Assembly: GCA_937916415.1 (NCBI GenBank) | Contig: CALGGH010000028.1 | Location: forward strand, 1-14,719 | Source of the DNA: an uncultured Lachnospiraceae bacterium | GTDB taxonomy: Bacteria; Bacillota; Clostridia; Lachnospirales; Lachnospiraceae | DNA: 14,719 bases | Reading direction: 5' to 3' | Shown here: positions 8,244 to 14,719 of the stretch, piece after piece | Layout of the letters: each line of letters starts with the position of its first letter | How positions within the stretch are numbered: the stretch's first letter is position 1 | Position numbers and translations under genes: made by a program | The notes under the pieces: model-generated | Told to the model about the DNA's origin: nothing | Databases searched by the model: none | What the model saw: the letters and a program-made list of their open reading frames with translations, nothing else

Positions 8244-8886
8244 CGAGAGCCGGATGCGCAAGCTCGTCAGGGACTTTCTGGTCAGGGACGGCCACGTGGT
8301 CGTAGAGGCCGCGGACGGAATGGAGGCCTGTGACGTATTTTTTGAGTCCAATGACTTTGACTGCATAATTAGTGACGTAATGATGCCCAGGCTTGACGGC
8401 TGGGAACTGGTCAGGCAGATACGGGAGTATTCCAAGGTGCCGATCATCCTGCTGACGGCCAAGGCCGAGGAGAGGGACGAGCTGACCGGATTTGAGCTGG
8501 GGGTGGATGAGTACGTGTCCAAGCCCTTCAGCCCCAAGATCCTGGTTGCCCGCGTGAACGCGATACTCAGGCGCAGCGGGGCCGGAGAGGGCGAGACCGT
8601 CCTGGAGGCCGGCGGCATCCGCATGGACAAGGCCGCACACATAGTCACCCTCGACGGCAATCCGATGGAACTCAGCTTCAAGGAATTCGAGCTTTTGGAG
8701 TTCTTCATGCAGAATCAGGGACTGGCGCTTTCGCGCGAAAAGATACTGGACGCAGTCTGGAATTATGATTATTTTGGGGATGCCCGGACCATAGACACCC
8801 ACGTCAAGAAACTCCGCGCCAAGCTCGGCGACAAGGGCGAATTCATCAAGACGATATGGGGCATGGGCTACAAGTTTGAGGTTTAA
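8218..8886 (+). CDS. PhoB/OmpR-family response regulator
   Basis: A 222-residue two-domain transcriptional regulator. The receiver domain (1-118) has the acidic pair VDDE, phosphoacceptor D53 in ISDVMMP, T80 in LLTA and K102 in SKPF, so it should be phosphorylated normally. The C-terminal winged helix (about 130-222) has the typical LSFKEFELLEFF, RTIDTHVKKLRAKL and IWGMGYKFEV. GGAG (8207-8210) lies 7 bases before the ATG, inside the preceding gene, with a 26-base overlap. Such regulators usually sit next to a histidine kinase; here the next gene is a broken membrane protein with no visible kinase domain, so the kinase must be elsewhere or lost. Its targets are unknown. Confidence 0.93.
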   Translation: MSKILVVDDESRMRKLVRDFLVRDGHVVVEAADGMEACDVFFESNDFDCIISDVMMPRLDGWELVRQIREYSKVPIILLTAKAEERDELTGFELGVDEYVSKPFSPKILVARVNAILRRSGAGEGETVLEAGGIRMDKAAHIVTLDGNPMELSFKEFELLEFFMQNQGLALSREKILDAVWNYDYFGDARTIDTHVKKLRAKLGDKGEFIKTIWGMGYKFEV

Positions 8887-8898
8887 GGCATATGGCAT

Positions 8899-9707
8899 AT
8901 GGATACGTTTTTCAGCGATCTGCTTCAATTGCTTTTGTATCATGATACCGGCAACGAAATGGTTGACGAGTTCATCTTTTGGAGTTCCTTTTTTATGGAA
9001 CTGGTTGCGGCGGTCGGCATCGTCATTCTTTTGCTGCGCAACGAAAACGTGCGAAAGCGCAAAAGTCACATGGACAGGCTGATCTTTTGGGAATGTATCC
9101 TCGTTCTTAGTCAGAACGTGCTCGACATGCTGCTCATACCCCTCGTGATGATCGAAGCTGACTGGGAGATATCGCCATGCGGCATTGCCCATCATCATCG
9201 TTACCTTGCTGGACATAGTGCAGAGCTTCTTATACTTCGGACCGCTCAAATCCAGTGAATGGATCCGCGTTGGCAGTGACGTGATCCAGGCTTCCAAGAT
9301 CGTCCTGGAGGTGGGATACATTGCTACCGCAATCTTCCTGGTATGGAGAATACCTGGATTACGTCAGCGAATGCTGGGACAGGGAAGGACTGAAGGACGG
9401 AACGGCGATCTTTGTGTCAGCTCCGGATAACGGAGGATGCCTGGCCGGGATCCTCTCCGAATACAAAAACCCCGATGCCATCCTGCTCAGGATGGGCGGT
9501 GACAGGTTCCTAAGCCTCAGCGGGAACCTGAGGGGATCGGCCGTAAGGATGGCAAAGGAGACCATCCGCGAAGCGGTGCTTGAAGCCGATCCGCCGTTTG
9601 AAGTGGAGGTCAGTTCGAAACGTCAGGGCGATGACCAGACGATGAAGGCTTTTGCCGATGAGATCAGGGGATCATTGGGGAACGTGGCTGACCAGGCAGC
9701 TCCATAA
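8899..9707 (+). pseudogene. Broken membrane protein with degenerate GGDEF-like C-terminus
   Basis: One gene appears spread over three frames. Part one (8899 to about 9177) gives MDTFFSDLLQLLL, then hydrophobic segments (ELVAAVGIVILLL; ILVLSQNVLDMLLIPLVMI). Part two (about 9179-9348) is one frame on and continues the membrane region with LPIIIVTLLDIVQSFLYFG and YIATAIFLVWR; removing a single base near 9178 joins the two smoothly. Part three (about 9348-9707) shifts again and reads EYLDYVSECWDREGL, then LLRMGGDRFLSLSGNL with GGDRF (9495-9509) where active diguanylate cyclases have GGDEF, then TIREAV and PFEVEVSS. The expected LTGLxNR start of a GGDEF domain is absent at the second join, so a deletion is likely there. 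It starts 12 bases after the response regulator. GGDEF kinship is a motif-based inference; a diverged family is possible. Its tail overlaps the opposite gene by 36 bases. Confidence 0.6.
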
Positions 9708-10214
9708 TTCATCCGCGCCTACGTCAGCACAGCCGTCAGGGAGCAGGAATGCCCTGCTTTCCGAGACGTACAGGTAAGTGCAGCCCTTGCGCCGGTAGAC
9801 GTGCCGCACGTCGCTCCAGCTCAGGTTTAGAACCTCTTCCTTTTGGCGCTCGTTGCGGACCGTGAGCCCATCTTCAGACAGGAACACGGTGTACGTCAGC
9901 GGCGCACCGGACAGTCCGAAACGCACGGCCTGGAGGTTTATCTGGCTTAGGAAGGTGCCGAAGTACACGAGGGGCAGGCCGATGCCGACCGTCAGCAGCA
10001 CGGCGGCGATCATGCCGGATTCCCTCTTTTGGGCAAGCAGCGCCACCATGGCAAAGATGATCAGAATGCACGCAAACAGGGCAGGCCGCCGGGCCTGCTT
10101 TTTTACGTGAATCGCATCAAATATGGCAAAGCGTTTAAAGGTTTTTTCGTCCAAACGGACCGGGATCGTAACTACCTGATCCCGGCCCTTTTCGTTAGTT
10201 TTATGATCTGACAT
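9672..10214 (-). CDS. YcxB-like membrane protein
   Basis: A 180-residue protein with a basic N-terminus, two adjacent hydrophobic segments (about 44-60 PALFACILIIFAMVALLA and 67-90 GMIAAVLLTVGIGLPLVYFG), and a C-terminal beta-rich domain. That domain reads TYTVFLSEDGLTVRNE, LSWSDVRHVYRRKGCTYLYV and AFLLPDG, the pattern of YcxB-like C-terminal domains (related to membrane PH-like domains). Function is not known for the family. Its ATG shares one base with the dctM stop (TAATG), and no clear ribosome binding site precedes it, so it is probably translated by coupling from the TRAP operon mRNA. Its coding DNA contains a strong plus-strand terminator-like hairpin (10081-10104). Confidence 0.8.
   Translation of the reverse strand: MSDHKTNEKGRDQVVTIPVRLDEKTFKRFAIFDAIHVKKQARRPALFACILIIFAMVALLAQKRESGMIAAVLLTVGIGLPLVYFGTFLSQINLQAVRFGLSGAPLTYTVFLSEDGLTVRNERQKEEVLNLSWSDVRHVYRRKGCTYLYVSESRAFLLPDGCADVGADELWSCLVSHVPQ
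10081..10104 (+). terminator. Intrinsic terminator for plus-strand transcription, inside the YcxB-like gene
   Basis: GCAGGCC (10081-10087) pairs perfectly with GGCCTGC (10092-10098) across a GCCG loop and is followed directly by six T residues (10099-10104). It would stop rightward transcripts coming from the signalling cluster that ends at 9707. It lies antisense to coding sequence, so it could also be a chance result of codon choice (KKQARRPAL). Confidence 0.5.
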
Positions 10215-11515
10215 TATTTCAGTGCGCCCGTGATCTCAGGCAGCCAGAGGCTGATCTGAGGAATGAATGAGATGAGCAGCAGTGCGGCTATCATGCACAG
10301 GTAGAACGGAAGGGTTGCCTTGACCACCTTTTCCATGGGACGCTTGGCCACGGCCGATCCGATGAAGAGCACGGATCCGACGGGAGGCGTGAGCAGTCCG
10401 ATGCCGCAGTTTAATATCATCATGATGCCGAACTGGATCGGATGTAGCCCGACGCTCGTGGCCACGGGCAGGAGTATCGGAGTGGCGATCAGGATGATCG
10501 GGGCCATGTCCATGATCATGCCTAGCACGAGCAGGATCAGGTTGAGCAGCAGGATGATCACAACGCGGTTGTCCGATATGCCGGTGATGAAGGTGGCGGC
10601 CTTGGCGGGTAAGTGCAGCAGCGTCAGGCACGTGCCGAAGGCTGAGCTCATCGCGATCAGGATCAGGACTATCGCAAGCGTGTCTATGCAGCTTTCAAAG
10701 CTTTTCCATACGCCCTTCCAGTCGAGCCCCTTGTATACGAATACTGACACGATCAGCGAATACACTACCGCGATGGCAGCGGATTCGGTGGCGGTGAATA
10801 CTCCGCCGACTACGCCGATGACCACTATCAGGACTGCCAGCAGGGCCCAGATGGATTTGCCGAGCTGGATGAGGAAACGCTTGATCGAGAATCTGTCGCC
10901 CTTGGGATAGTTCCTCTTGACGGACAGTACGTATGAACCCACCATCAGCGAGACCGCGAGCAATGCGCCCGGCAGGTATCCGGCCATGAACAGCGCACCG
11001 ACGCTGACGCCGCCTGCGGTGGTTGCGTATATGACCATGTTGTGGCTGGGAGGAACCAGGAGTCCCTCGCAGGAAGAAGTGATCGTAACCGCCGTTGAGA
11101 AATCAGCGTCATATCCCTCGTCCACCATCATGGGTATCAGGATGGAGCCGAGGGAAGCCGTGTCCGCTGCGGCTGATCCGGAGATTCCTCCGAAGAAATA
11201 TGAGGCCACGACGTTGACCTGAGCCAGTCCGCCCCTCATCCATCCGACCAGCGAATTGGCCAGGGCGATCAGCTTGTCCGAGATGCCGCCGGAGCCCATC
11301 AGCACGCCCATTGTTATGAAGAAGGGCACCGCCATCAGCGAGAAGGACCAGACGCCCTTGACCATCATCTGAGGCACGGAGACCAGGCTCTGGCCCATGG
11401 ATATGAGGCAGAGCACGGTGGATATGCCCACTGCGTAGGCAATCGGAAAACGTAACAGTATCATCACCAGGAAGCTTCCCAGCAGGATTATCGTTGATAA
11501 GGTTTCAGGATCCAT
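10214..11515 (-). CDS. dctM: TRAP transporter large permease, DctM family
   Basis: A 433-residue integral membrane protein with about 12 hydrophobic segments; it forms the sodium-driven translocation channel of a TRAP transporter. Typical features are the N-terminal LRFPIAYAVG, the conserved AVPFFITMGVLMG, SYFFGGISGSAAADTASLGSILIPMM, the substrate-region EGLLVPPSHNMVIYA and C-terminal ILNCGIGLLTPPVGSVLF. Length is normal and no break is seen. AAGGAGG (minus strand, 11526-11532) lies inside the end of dctQ, and the stop of dctQ is 2 bases before this ATG, so the two permease genes are coupled. The substrate cannot be read from the sequence; C4-dicarboxylates, sugar acids or other carboxylates are usual. 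Confidence 0.95.
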   Translation of the reverse strand: MDPETLSTIILLGSFLVMILLRFPIAYAVGISTVLCLISMGQSLVSVPQMMVKGVWSFSLMAVPFFITMGVLMGSGGISDKLIALANSLVGWMRGGLAQVNVVASYFFGGISGSAAADTASLGSILIPMMVDEGYDADFSTAVTITSSCEGLLVPPSHNMVIYATTAGGVSVGALFMAGYLPGALLAVSLMVGSYVLSVKRNYPKGDRFSIKRFLIQLGKSIWALLAVLIVVIGVVGGVFTATESAAIAVVYSLIVSVFVYKGLDWKGVWKSFESCIDTLAIVLILIAMSSAFGTCLTLLHLPAKAATFITGISDNRVVIILLLNLILLVLGMIMDMAPIILIATPILLPVATSVGLHPIQFGIMMILNCGIGLLTPPVGSVLFIGSAVAKRPMEKVVKATLPFYLCMIAALLLISFIPQISLWLPEITGALK

Positions 11516-11517
11516 CT

Positions 11518-12060
11518 TCAGTTCGCCTCCTTTTCTTTGGTTTCGTCTTTTTCGTAAAAGGCCTTGATGCGCTGGAAGATCTGTTCCAGCTCAAATATTG
11601 CCATGCCCAGGCCTGCCACGGGTATCGAGAGGTACTGCCAGAATTTACTGAGTCCCGGCATGGAAGCGTAACGTCCCAGCGTGGCCAGCGGGGAAGTGCA
11701 CAGCTTGATCCCGTAGGCGAGCAGGATGATCCCGAGTACGAACACGGCTACGTCTGCCAGCAGGTCAGATACCTTGAGGGCCATGGGAGAGAGGTATGGA
11801 TCAAAGGCGGTCATGCGTATGTGGCTGCGCTTGCGTATGGCCAGCGTGGCCGAGAGGACCGCCATGTATACCATCAGCGTCAGGACCACTTCCTCGCTCC
11901 AGTACGGGTCGTTTATGAAGGGTACGTATCTGCCGGCCACGGCCCATGCGGTGATCGCGATGTCGCAGATCAGGAGGATCTTGCATGCAAAAAGCATCAC
12001 TTTGTAGGTGACGTCATACAACGGTTTTATCTTTTCGATTTTTGTAAAAATTGCAGGCAT
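11518..12060 (-). CDS. dctQ: TRAP transporter small permease, DctQ family
   Basis: A 180-residue protein with four hydrophobic segments (about 21-43, 55-75, 95-120, 137-160), the normal DctQ plan. WSEEVVLTLMVYMAVLSATLAIRKRSHIRM matches the family core, where the WxEE stretch and the RxxxHIRM region are conserved. It binds DctM and is needed for transport. The ATG at 12060 is preferred to a longer upstream frame because AAAGGAGG (12066-12073 on the plus strand) lies 5 bases away. It starts 14 bases after dctP stops, and its last codons (KDETKEKEAN) are charged and cytoplasmic. Confidence 0.92.
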   Translation of the reverse strand: MPAIFTKIEKIKPLYDVTYKVMLFACKILLICDIAITAWAVAGRYVPFINDPYWSEEVVLTLMVYMAVLSATLAIRKRSHIRMTAFDPYLSPMALKVSDLLADVAVFVLGIILLAYGIKLCTSPLATLGRYASMPGLSKFWQYLSIPVAGLGMAIFELEQIFQRIKAFYEKDETKEKEAN

Positions 12061-12074
12061 GTCATCCTCCTTTC

Positions 12075-13097
12075 TCACTGCATGTCCAGGATCTGGCGGT
12101 ACAGGTCCTGCTGCGTGGAAGTATTGGCCTGGATCGTGGACTGGCATACGTCCGTCCAGGGAGTCTTGTCATCAACCTCCACGATCGTCACGCCGTCCGC
12201 GCGCAGCTGTTCAAAGGTTTCCTCATTGATCCTGTTGACCTCGTTACGGCAGACCTCCGAGGCATACCGTCCGGCTTCCATGATCCATTCACGTTCCTGG
12301 TCGGTCAGCTGATCCCAGCTGTAATCGGCCATGACGATCTGAACCACTCCGAGCGTGTGCTCGTCCAGGATCAGGTAAGGGGCCACCTCCGGAAAGGCAT
12401 TGGACAGGTAATTCGGCGTAGGCTGCTCGGCTCCGTCCACGACTCCGGTGCTTAACGCGCTGTACAGCTCGGTAAAAGGCACGGTGGTGGCGGATGCGCC
12501 AAGGTTGCTCACCATTCCGGTCATGATGGGGTCGGATGACACTCGTATCTTAAGGTTCTTCAGATCATCGATGCCTCGTACTTCCTTTTTGAAAAAGAAA
12601 TTGCGGAAGCCCTCCTCACCATAGGTGATGCCGCGAAGCGGAAGACCGATCTCATGGGGTTCAATGAGGATCTCCTGAGCGAGGTCGCTGTCCGCGAAAT
12701 TCCAGAAATGGTCTTCGTTCACGAAGGTGTAGGGCAGACCGAGAAGGCTCGCCTTTTCACAGCCATACTGCGTCAGCGCGAAGGCGGAGATGCGGGCGAG
12801 GTCACAGACGTTGCCGCCGCTGAGCAGGTTGTCCAGGATCTGGTCCTCGCTGCCCAGGACTCCGTTTGCCTGAATGTCGATGATGAGCTGTCCGCCGGAC
12901 AGTTCCTCCGTTTTTTCCTTGAATGCCTTGGCCATCTCACCGACGATGGTGCCGTCGAGCGGGTTCAGCTCGGCATAGGTCAGGACCTTGGGCTGCTTGC
13001 GTTTTCCGGCAGTCAGGCTGACTATCACCAAGGCGCAAAGGGCAACGATGAGCAGGCCCCCGATCACGTTCCAAACATGTTTTTTCGTTTTGATCAA
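12075..13097 (-). CDS. dctP: TRAP transporter substrate-binding protein, DctP family
   Basis: A 340-residue extracytoplasmic solute receptor. One hydrophobic N-terminal segment (about 11-29) is either a signal peptide or an anchor; its Cys21 is not in a good lipobox, so a lipoprotein is unlikely. The mature part shows family marks: MAKAFKEKTEELSGGQLIIDIQANGVLGSEDQILDNLLSGG, and NLKIRVSSDPIM with R185 as the expected carboxylate-binding arginine. TELYSALSTGVVDGAEQP and ERE...A...QR-like C-terminal helices follow. The open frame begins at a TTG whose AAAGGAG (13098-13104) touches it with no spacer. No ATG is in frame nearby, so the exact start is uncertain. It heads the TRAP operon. Confidence 0.92.
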   Translation of the reverse strand: MIKTKKHVWNVIGGLLIVALCALVIVSLTAGKRKQPKVLTYAELNPLDGTIVGEMAKAFKEKTEELSGGQLIIDIQANGVLGSEDQILDNLLSGGNVCDLARISAFALTQYGCEKASLLGLPYTFVNEDHFWNFADSDLAQEILIEPHEIGLPLRGITYGEEGFRNFFFKKEVRGIDDLKNLKIRVSSDPIMTGMVSNLGASATTVPFTELYSALSTGVVDGAEQPTPNYLSNAFPEVAPYLILDEHTLGVVQIVMADYSWDQLTDQEREWIMEAGRYASEVCRNEVNRINEETFEQLRADGVTIVEVDDKTPWTDVCQSTIQANTSTQQDLYRQILDMQ

Positions 13098-13149
13098 CTC
13101 CTTTCTCAGATACTTCTTTTTGTGCAGTGACGTGTCGTTAAACTCAACA

Positions 13150-13178
13150 ATTATAAAATATAATCAGAAAACATTCAA
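13150..13178 (-). promoter_or_regulatory. Promoter of the TRAP operon
   Basis: Read on the minus strand, TTGAAT (13178-13173) and a perfect TATAAT (13155-13150) are separated by exactly 17 bases. The dctP start is about 50 bases downstream. The spacing and -10 match make this the best sigma-A-type promoter in the window. No clear operator repeat was found beside it. Confidence 0.8.
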
Positions 13179-13277
13179 TAGATCATGGTTTTGACGAAGT
13201 GGTATCATAGCGTTGGAAAAAGTAGTAAGATATAGTGGTGCCGGATCCAAATTAAATTGCGGAAGGATGCCGGATAA

Positions 13278-13343
13278 ATGATTGGAAACGGAAAACAGAC
13301 GGCCTTTATGATGCCGGAGGGACGTGGCGGACGTGCAAAATGA
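13278..13343 (+). CDS. Possible 21-codon leader ORF before ylmH
   Basis: An ATG at 13278 opens a 21-residue frame (MIGNGKQTAFMMPEGRGGRAK) that ends at TGA 13341-13343 and overlaps the ylmH start by 20 bases. GGAAGG (13261-13266) lies 11 bases upstream, a rather long spacing. It could be a coupled leader or pure chance; the peptide resembles nothing I recognise. Confidence 0.2.
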   Translation: MIGNGKQTAFMMPEGRGGRAK

Positions 13344-14088
13344 TGACCATGATGAACAATTGATCAAAAGGTACGGGGAACTGGCCGGCAGGGCGGAAAG
13401 GACCGGGGCCTATGCGTATTCCGACTTTCATTCGCCGTCGGGAGCTGCCCTGGCCTATCATGTTGGCGGGGAAGGCTTCGTCAGGCTGTGGGGAGGACAG
13501 GAAACCAGCGAGCGGGTGATGGTGAGGTTCGGCAATCCCGAAGAGATGGGTTATGACGAGGATTTTCCGATCGTGCTGATCAGGATAGCTCCCATACAGC
13601 CTAAGTTTGCGGACAGGCTTGGCCACAGGGATTTCCTCGGCGCGATCATGAACCTTGGCATAGAGAGGGACGTCATCGGAGACGTACTTGTCGCGGACAA
13701 TTCAGCCTACGTGTTCGCATGTGACAGGATAGCGGAGTTCGTGTGCGCTGAGCTGACTCAGGTGAAGCATACGCCTGTCAGATGCGAGATCATGGACGAG
13801 GTCCCTGCGGAAGCCGCGCCCAGGCTTGTTGCCGAAACGGTCACGGTGTCGTCGCTTAGGCTCGACGGGATCATTTCTCACGTGTACCATCTCTCCAGAA
13901 CCGAAGCCAAGTCCAAGTTCGCGGCTGAGGAAGTGTTCGTCGGCGGCAGGGCATGCCAGCGTCCGGAATATGAGCCGGGCGACGGGGAAGTGATCAGCGT
14001 GCGGGGACACGGAAAATTCATATACGAGGGCGTGTCACGCAGGACGTCGAAGGAGCGATATGCGGTCAGGGTTTCAAAATATGCGTAA
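13324..14088 (+). CDS. ylmH: YlmH family S4-domain RNA-binding protein
   Basis: A 254-residue protein matching YlmH. The N-terminal half has AYAYSDFHSPSGAALAYH, IVLIRIAPIQPKFAD and LGHRDFLGAIMNLGIERDVIGDV, a typical YlmH core, and residues about 175-240 form the S4 RNA-binding domain (SSLRLDGIISHVYHLSRTEAKSKF). In Bacillus, YlmH lies near cell-division genes and has been tied to rescue of obstructed large ribosomal subunits. An in-frame stop at 13309 limits the start; GTG 13324 has GGAGG (13316-13320) 3 bases upstream, while GTG 13333 is a second option at 12 bases. The usual upstream sepF/ylmG neighbours are absent; the divergent TRAP operon lies there. Its end overlaps the GTPase gene by 29 bases. 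Confidence 0.9.
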   Translation: MADVQNDDHDEQLIKRYGELAGRAERTGAYAYSDFHSPSGAALAYHVGGEGFVRLWGGQETSERVMVRFGNPEEMGYDEDFPIVLIRIAPIQPKFADRLGHRDFLGAIMNLGIERDVIGDVLVADNSAYVFACDRIAEFVCAELTQVKHTPVRCEIMDEVPAEAAPRLVAETVTVSSLRLDGIISHVYHLSRTEAKSKFAAEEVFVGGRACQRPEYEPGDGEVISVRGHGKFIYEGVSRRTSKERYAVRVSKYA

Positions 14089-14710
14089 GCTGTGTATTGG
14101 CATCCTCGCACACGTGGATGCAGGCAAAACCACATTAACGGAGAGCATGCTGTACCTGACCGGGACCATCAGATCCCAAGGCAGGGTGGACAACGGTGAC
14201 GCCTTTCTGGATACGGAGGCGCTCGAAAAGAAGCGCGGCGTGACCATTCATTCCAAGCAGGCCGTGATGGATCTGGATGCCGGGGGAGACCTTAACCTGT
14301 CCGGAGAGGATTGCCGCATAACCATCATAGACACTCCCGGACACACGGATTTCGTCGGCGAAACCGAGCGGTCGATGTCAGTGATGGACCTGGCGGTGCT
14401 GCTGATCAGCGCACCGGACGGAGTTACCGATTCCGGGCGCAAGCTCGTTGGCATGCTAAATGAATATAAGGTTCCATACGTTGTTTTCGTCAACAAGATG
14501 GACATGTCGGAGCGTGCCGGTGATGAACTGACGGCAGAGCTGACGCGGGAATTCGGCCCGGGCTTCGTAAACATGAACGGCCATGCCCATGGCAGGCCAT
14601 GCTCCGGCGCGTCCGGTAGCTCCGGGAGCAGTTCGGGGAGTTCCGCGATCAGGAACGTCCCGGGAGAAATACTTGAAAGCATAGCCTCGCTCAGCGAAGC
14701 CACTATTTAA
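14060..14710 (+). CDS. TetM/EF-G-like translational GTPase, truncated by an early stop
   Basis: The N-terminal GTPase domain of the TetM/TetO-like branch of EF-G. G1 AHVDAGKT (17-24), KKRGVTI switch I region, G3 DTPGH (91-95) and G4 NKMD (145-148) are all intact. Full-length relatives have about 640-900 residues; here the frame stops at TAA 14708-14710 after 216 residues, 9 bases before the window ends. A Gly/Ser-rich tract (about 176-190, ASGSSGSSSGSS) replaces more regular helix sequence. The end reads SLSEATI and then stops, where relatives continue SEALMEKYL; another frame there offers YLK, so an indel is possible. AGGAG (14051-14055) 4 bases before ATG 14060 supports that start; ATG 14081 would also fit relatives. 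Many Clostridia carry such GTPases as ordinary genes, so drug resistance is not implied. Confidence 0.7.
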   Translation: MRSGFQNMRKLCIGILAHVDAGKTTLTESMLYLTGTIRSQGRVDNGDAFLDTEALEKKRGVTIHSKQAVMDLDAGGDLNLSGEDCRITIIDTPGHTDFVGETERSMSVMDLAVLLISAPDGVTDSGRKLVGMLNEYKVPYVVFVNKMDMSERAGDELTAELTREFGPGFVNMNGHAHGRPCSGASGSSGSSSGSSAIRNVPGEILESIASLSEATI

Positions 14711-14719
14711 AAATTCAGA

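Noticed and set aside
7806..8708. A 300-codon minus-strand open frame
   Set aside because: It is antisense to the unknown membrane protein and response regulator, Ser/Leu-rich, and without domain similarity or start signals.
8134..9321. A 395-codon open frame on the minus strand across the response regulator and membrane gene
   Set aside because: It lies opposite a fully convincing response regulator, has no recognisable domain, and shows shadow-type composition rich in His, Leu and Pro. No promoter or ribosome binding site supports it.
13191..13236. A rightward ylmH promoter with TTGACG at 13191-13196
   Set aside because: No acceptable -10 lies 16-18 bases downstream; TATCAT is too near and TATAGT (13231-13236) too far.
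14060..14710. Calling the GTPase a tetracycline resistance gene
   Set aside because: Only the GTPase domain is present, it stops early, and the family includes many ordinary Clostridial GTPases not linked to resistance.

Overview
The window looks like a GC-rich member of the Clostridia, most likely Lachnospiraceae. This rests on gene families and style rather than a marker gene: a T-box leader, YlmH, a TetM-like translational GTPase, a DUF362 protein, strong AAGGAGG ribosome binding sites and heavy use of AGG for arginine. No rRNA, tRNA, transposase, phage gene or CRISPR array was seen.

Layout. (1) 3-1472 (+): the C-terminal part of SbcC, open at the left edge. (2) 1473-2194: an AT-rich gap with two terminator-like hairpins, a promoter and a well-formed tryptophan T-box. 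(3) 2195-3571 (+): the TrpB2-type tryptophan synthase beta chain, controlled by that T-box. It is followed by a DUF362 gene (3572-4422) that has lost its N-terminus and carries a one-base deletion. (4) 4520-9707 (+): a signalling cluster. It holds a 1012-residue membrane sensor joining a beta-propeller and Y_Y_Y region to an intact HD-GYP domain, an unrecognised one-helix membrane protein, a PhoB/OmpR-type response regulator, and a broken membrane gene ending in a degenerate GGDEF-like (GGDRF) region. (5) 13097-9672 (-): a TRAP transporter operon, dctP-dctQ-dctM, ending in a YcxB-like membrane protein and driven by a clear sigma-A-type promoter. (6) 13324-14710 (+): ylmH (S4 RNA-binding protein) overlapping a TetM/EF-G-like GTPase that stops after about 216 codons, beside the right edge.

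How the parts work together. The T-box should raise trpB2 expression when tRNA-Trp is uncharged; with no trpA here, the enzyme probably condenses indole with serine. The signalling cluster probably links an extracellular cue to cyclic-di-GMP breakdown (HD-GYP) and to transcription (response regulator); no histidine kinase is visible. The TRAP genes import an unidentified organic acid or sugar acid. YlmH and the GTPase both point to the ribosome.

The most striking general feature is damaged reading frames: DUF362 (missing N-terminus plus frameshift), the GGDRF gene (two frame changes) and the GTPase (early stop). They may reflect real gene decay or errors in the assembly; the sequence alone cannot decide.
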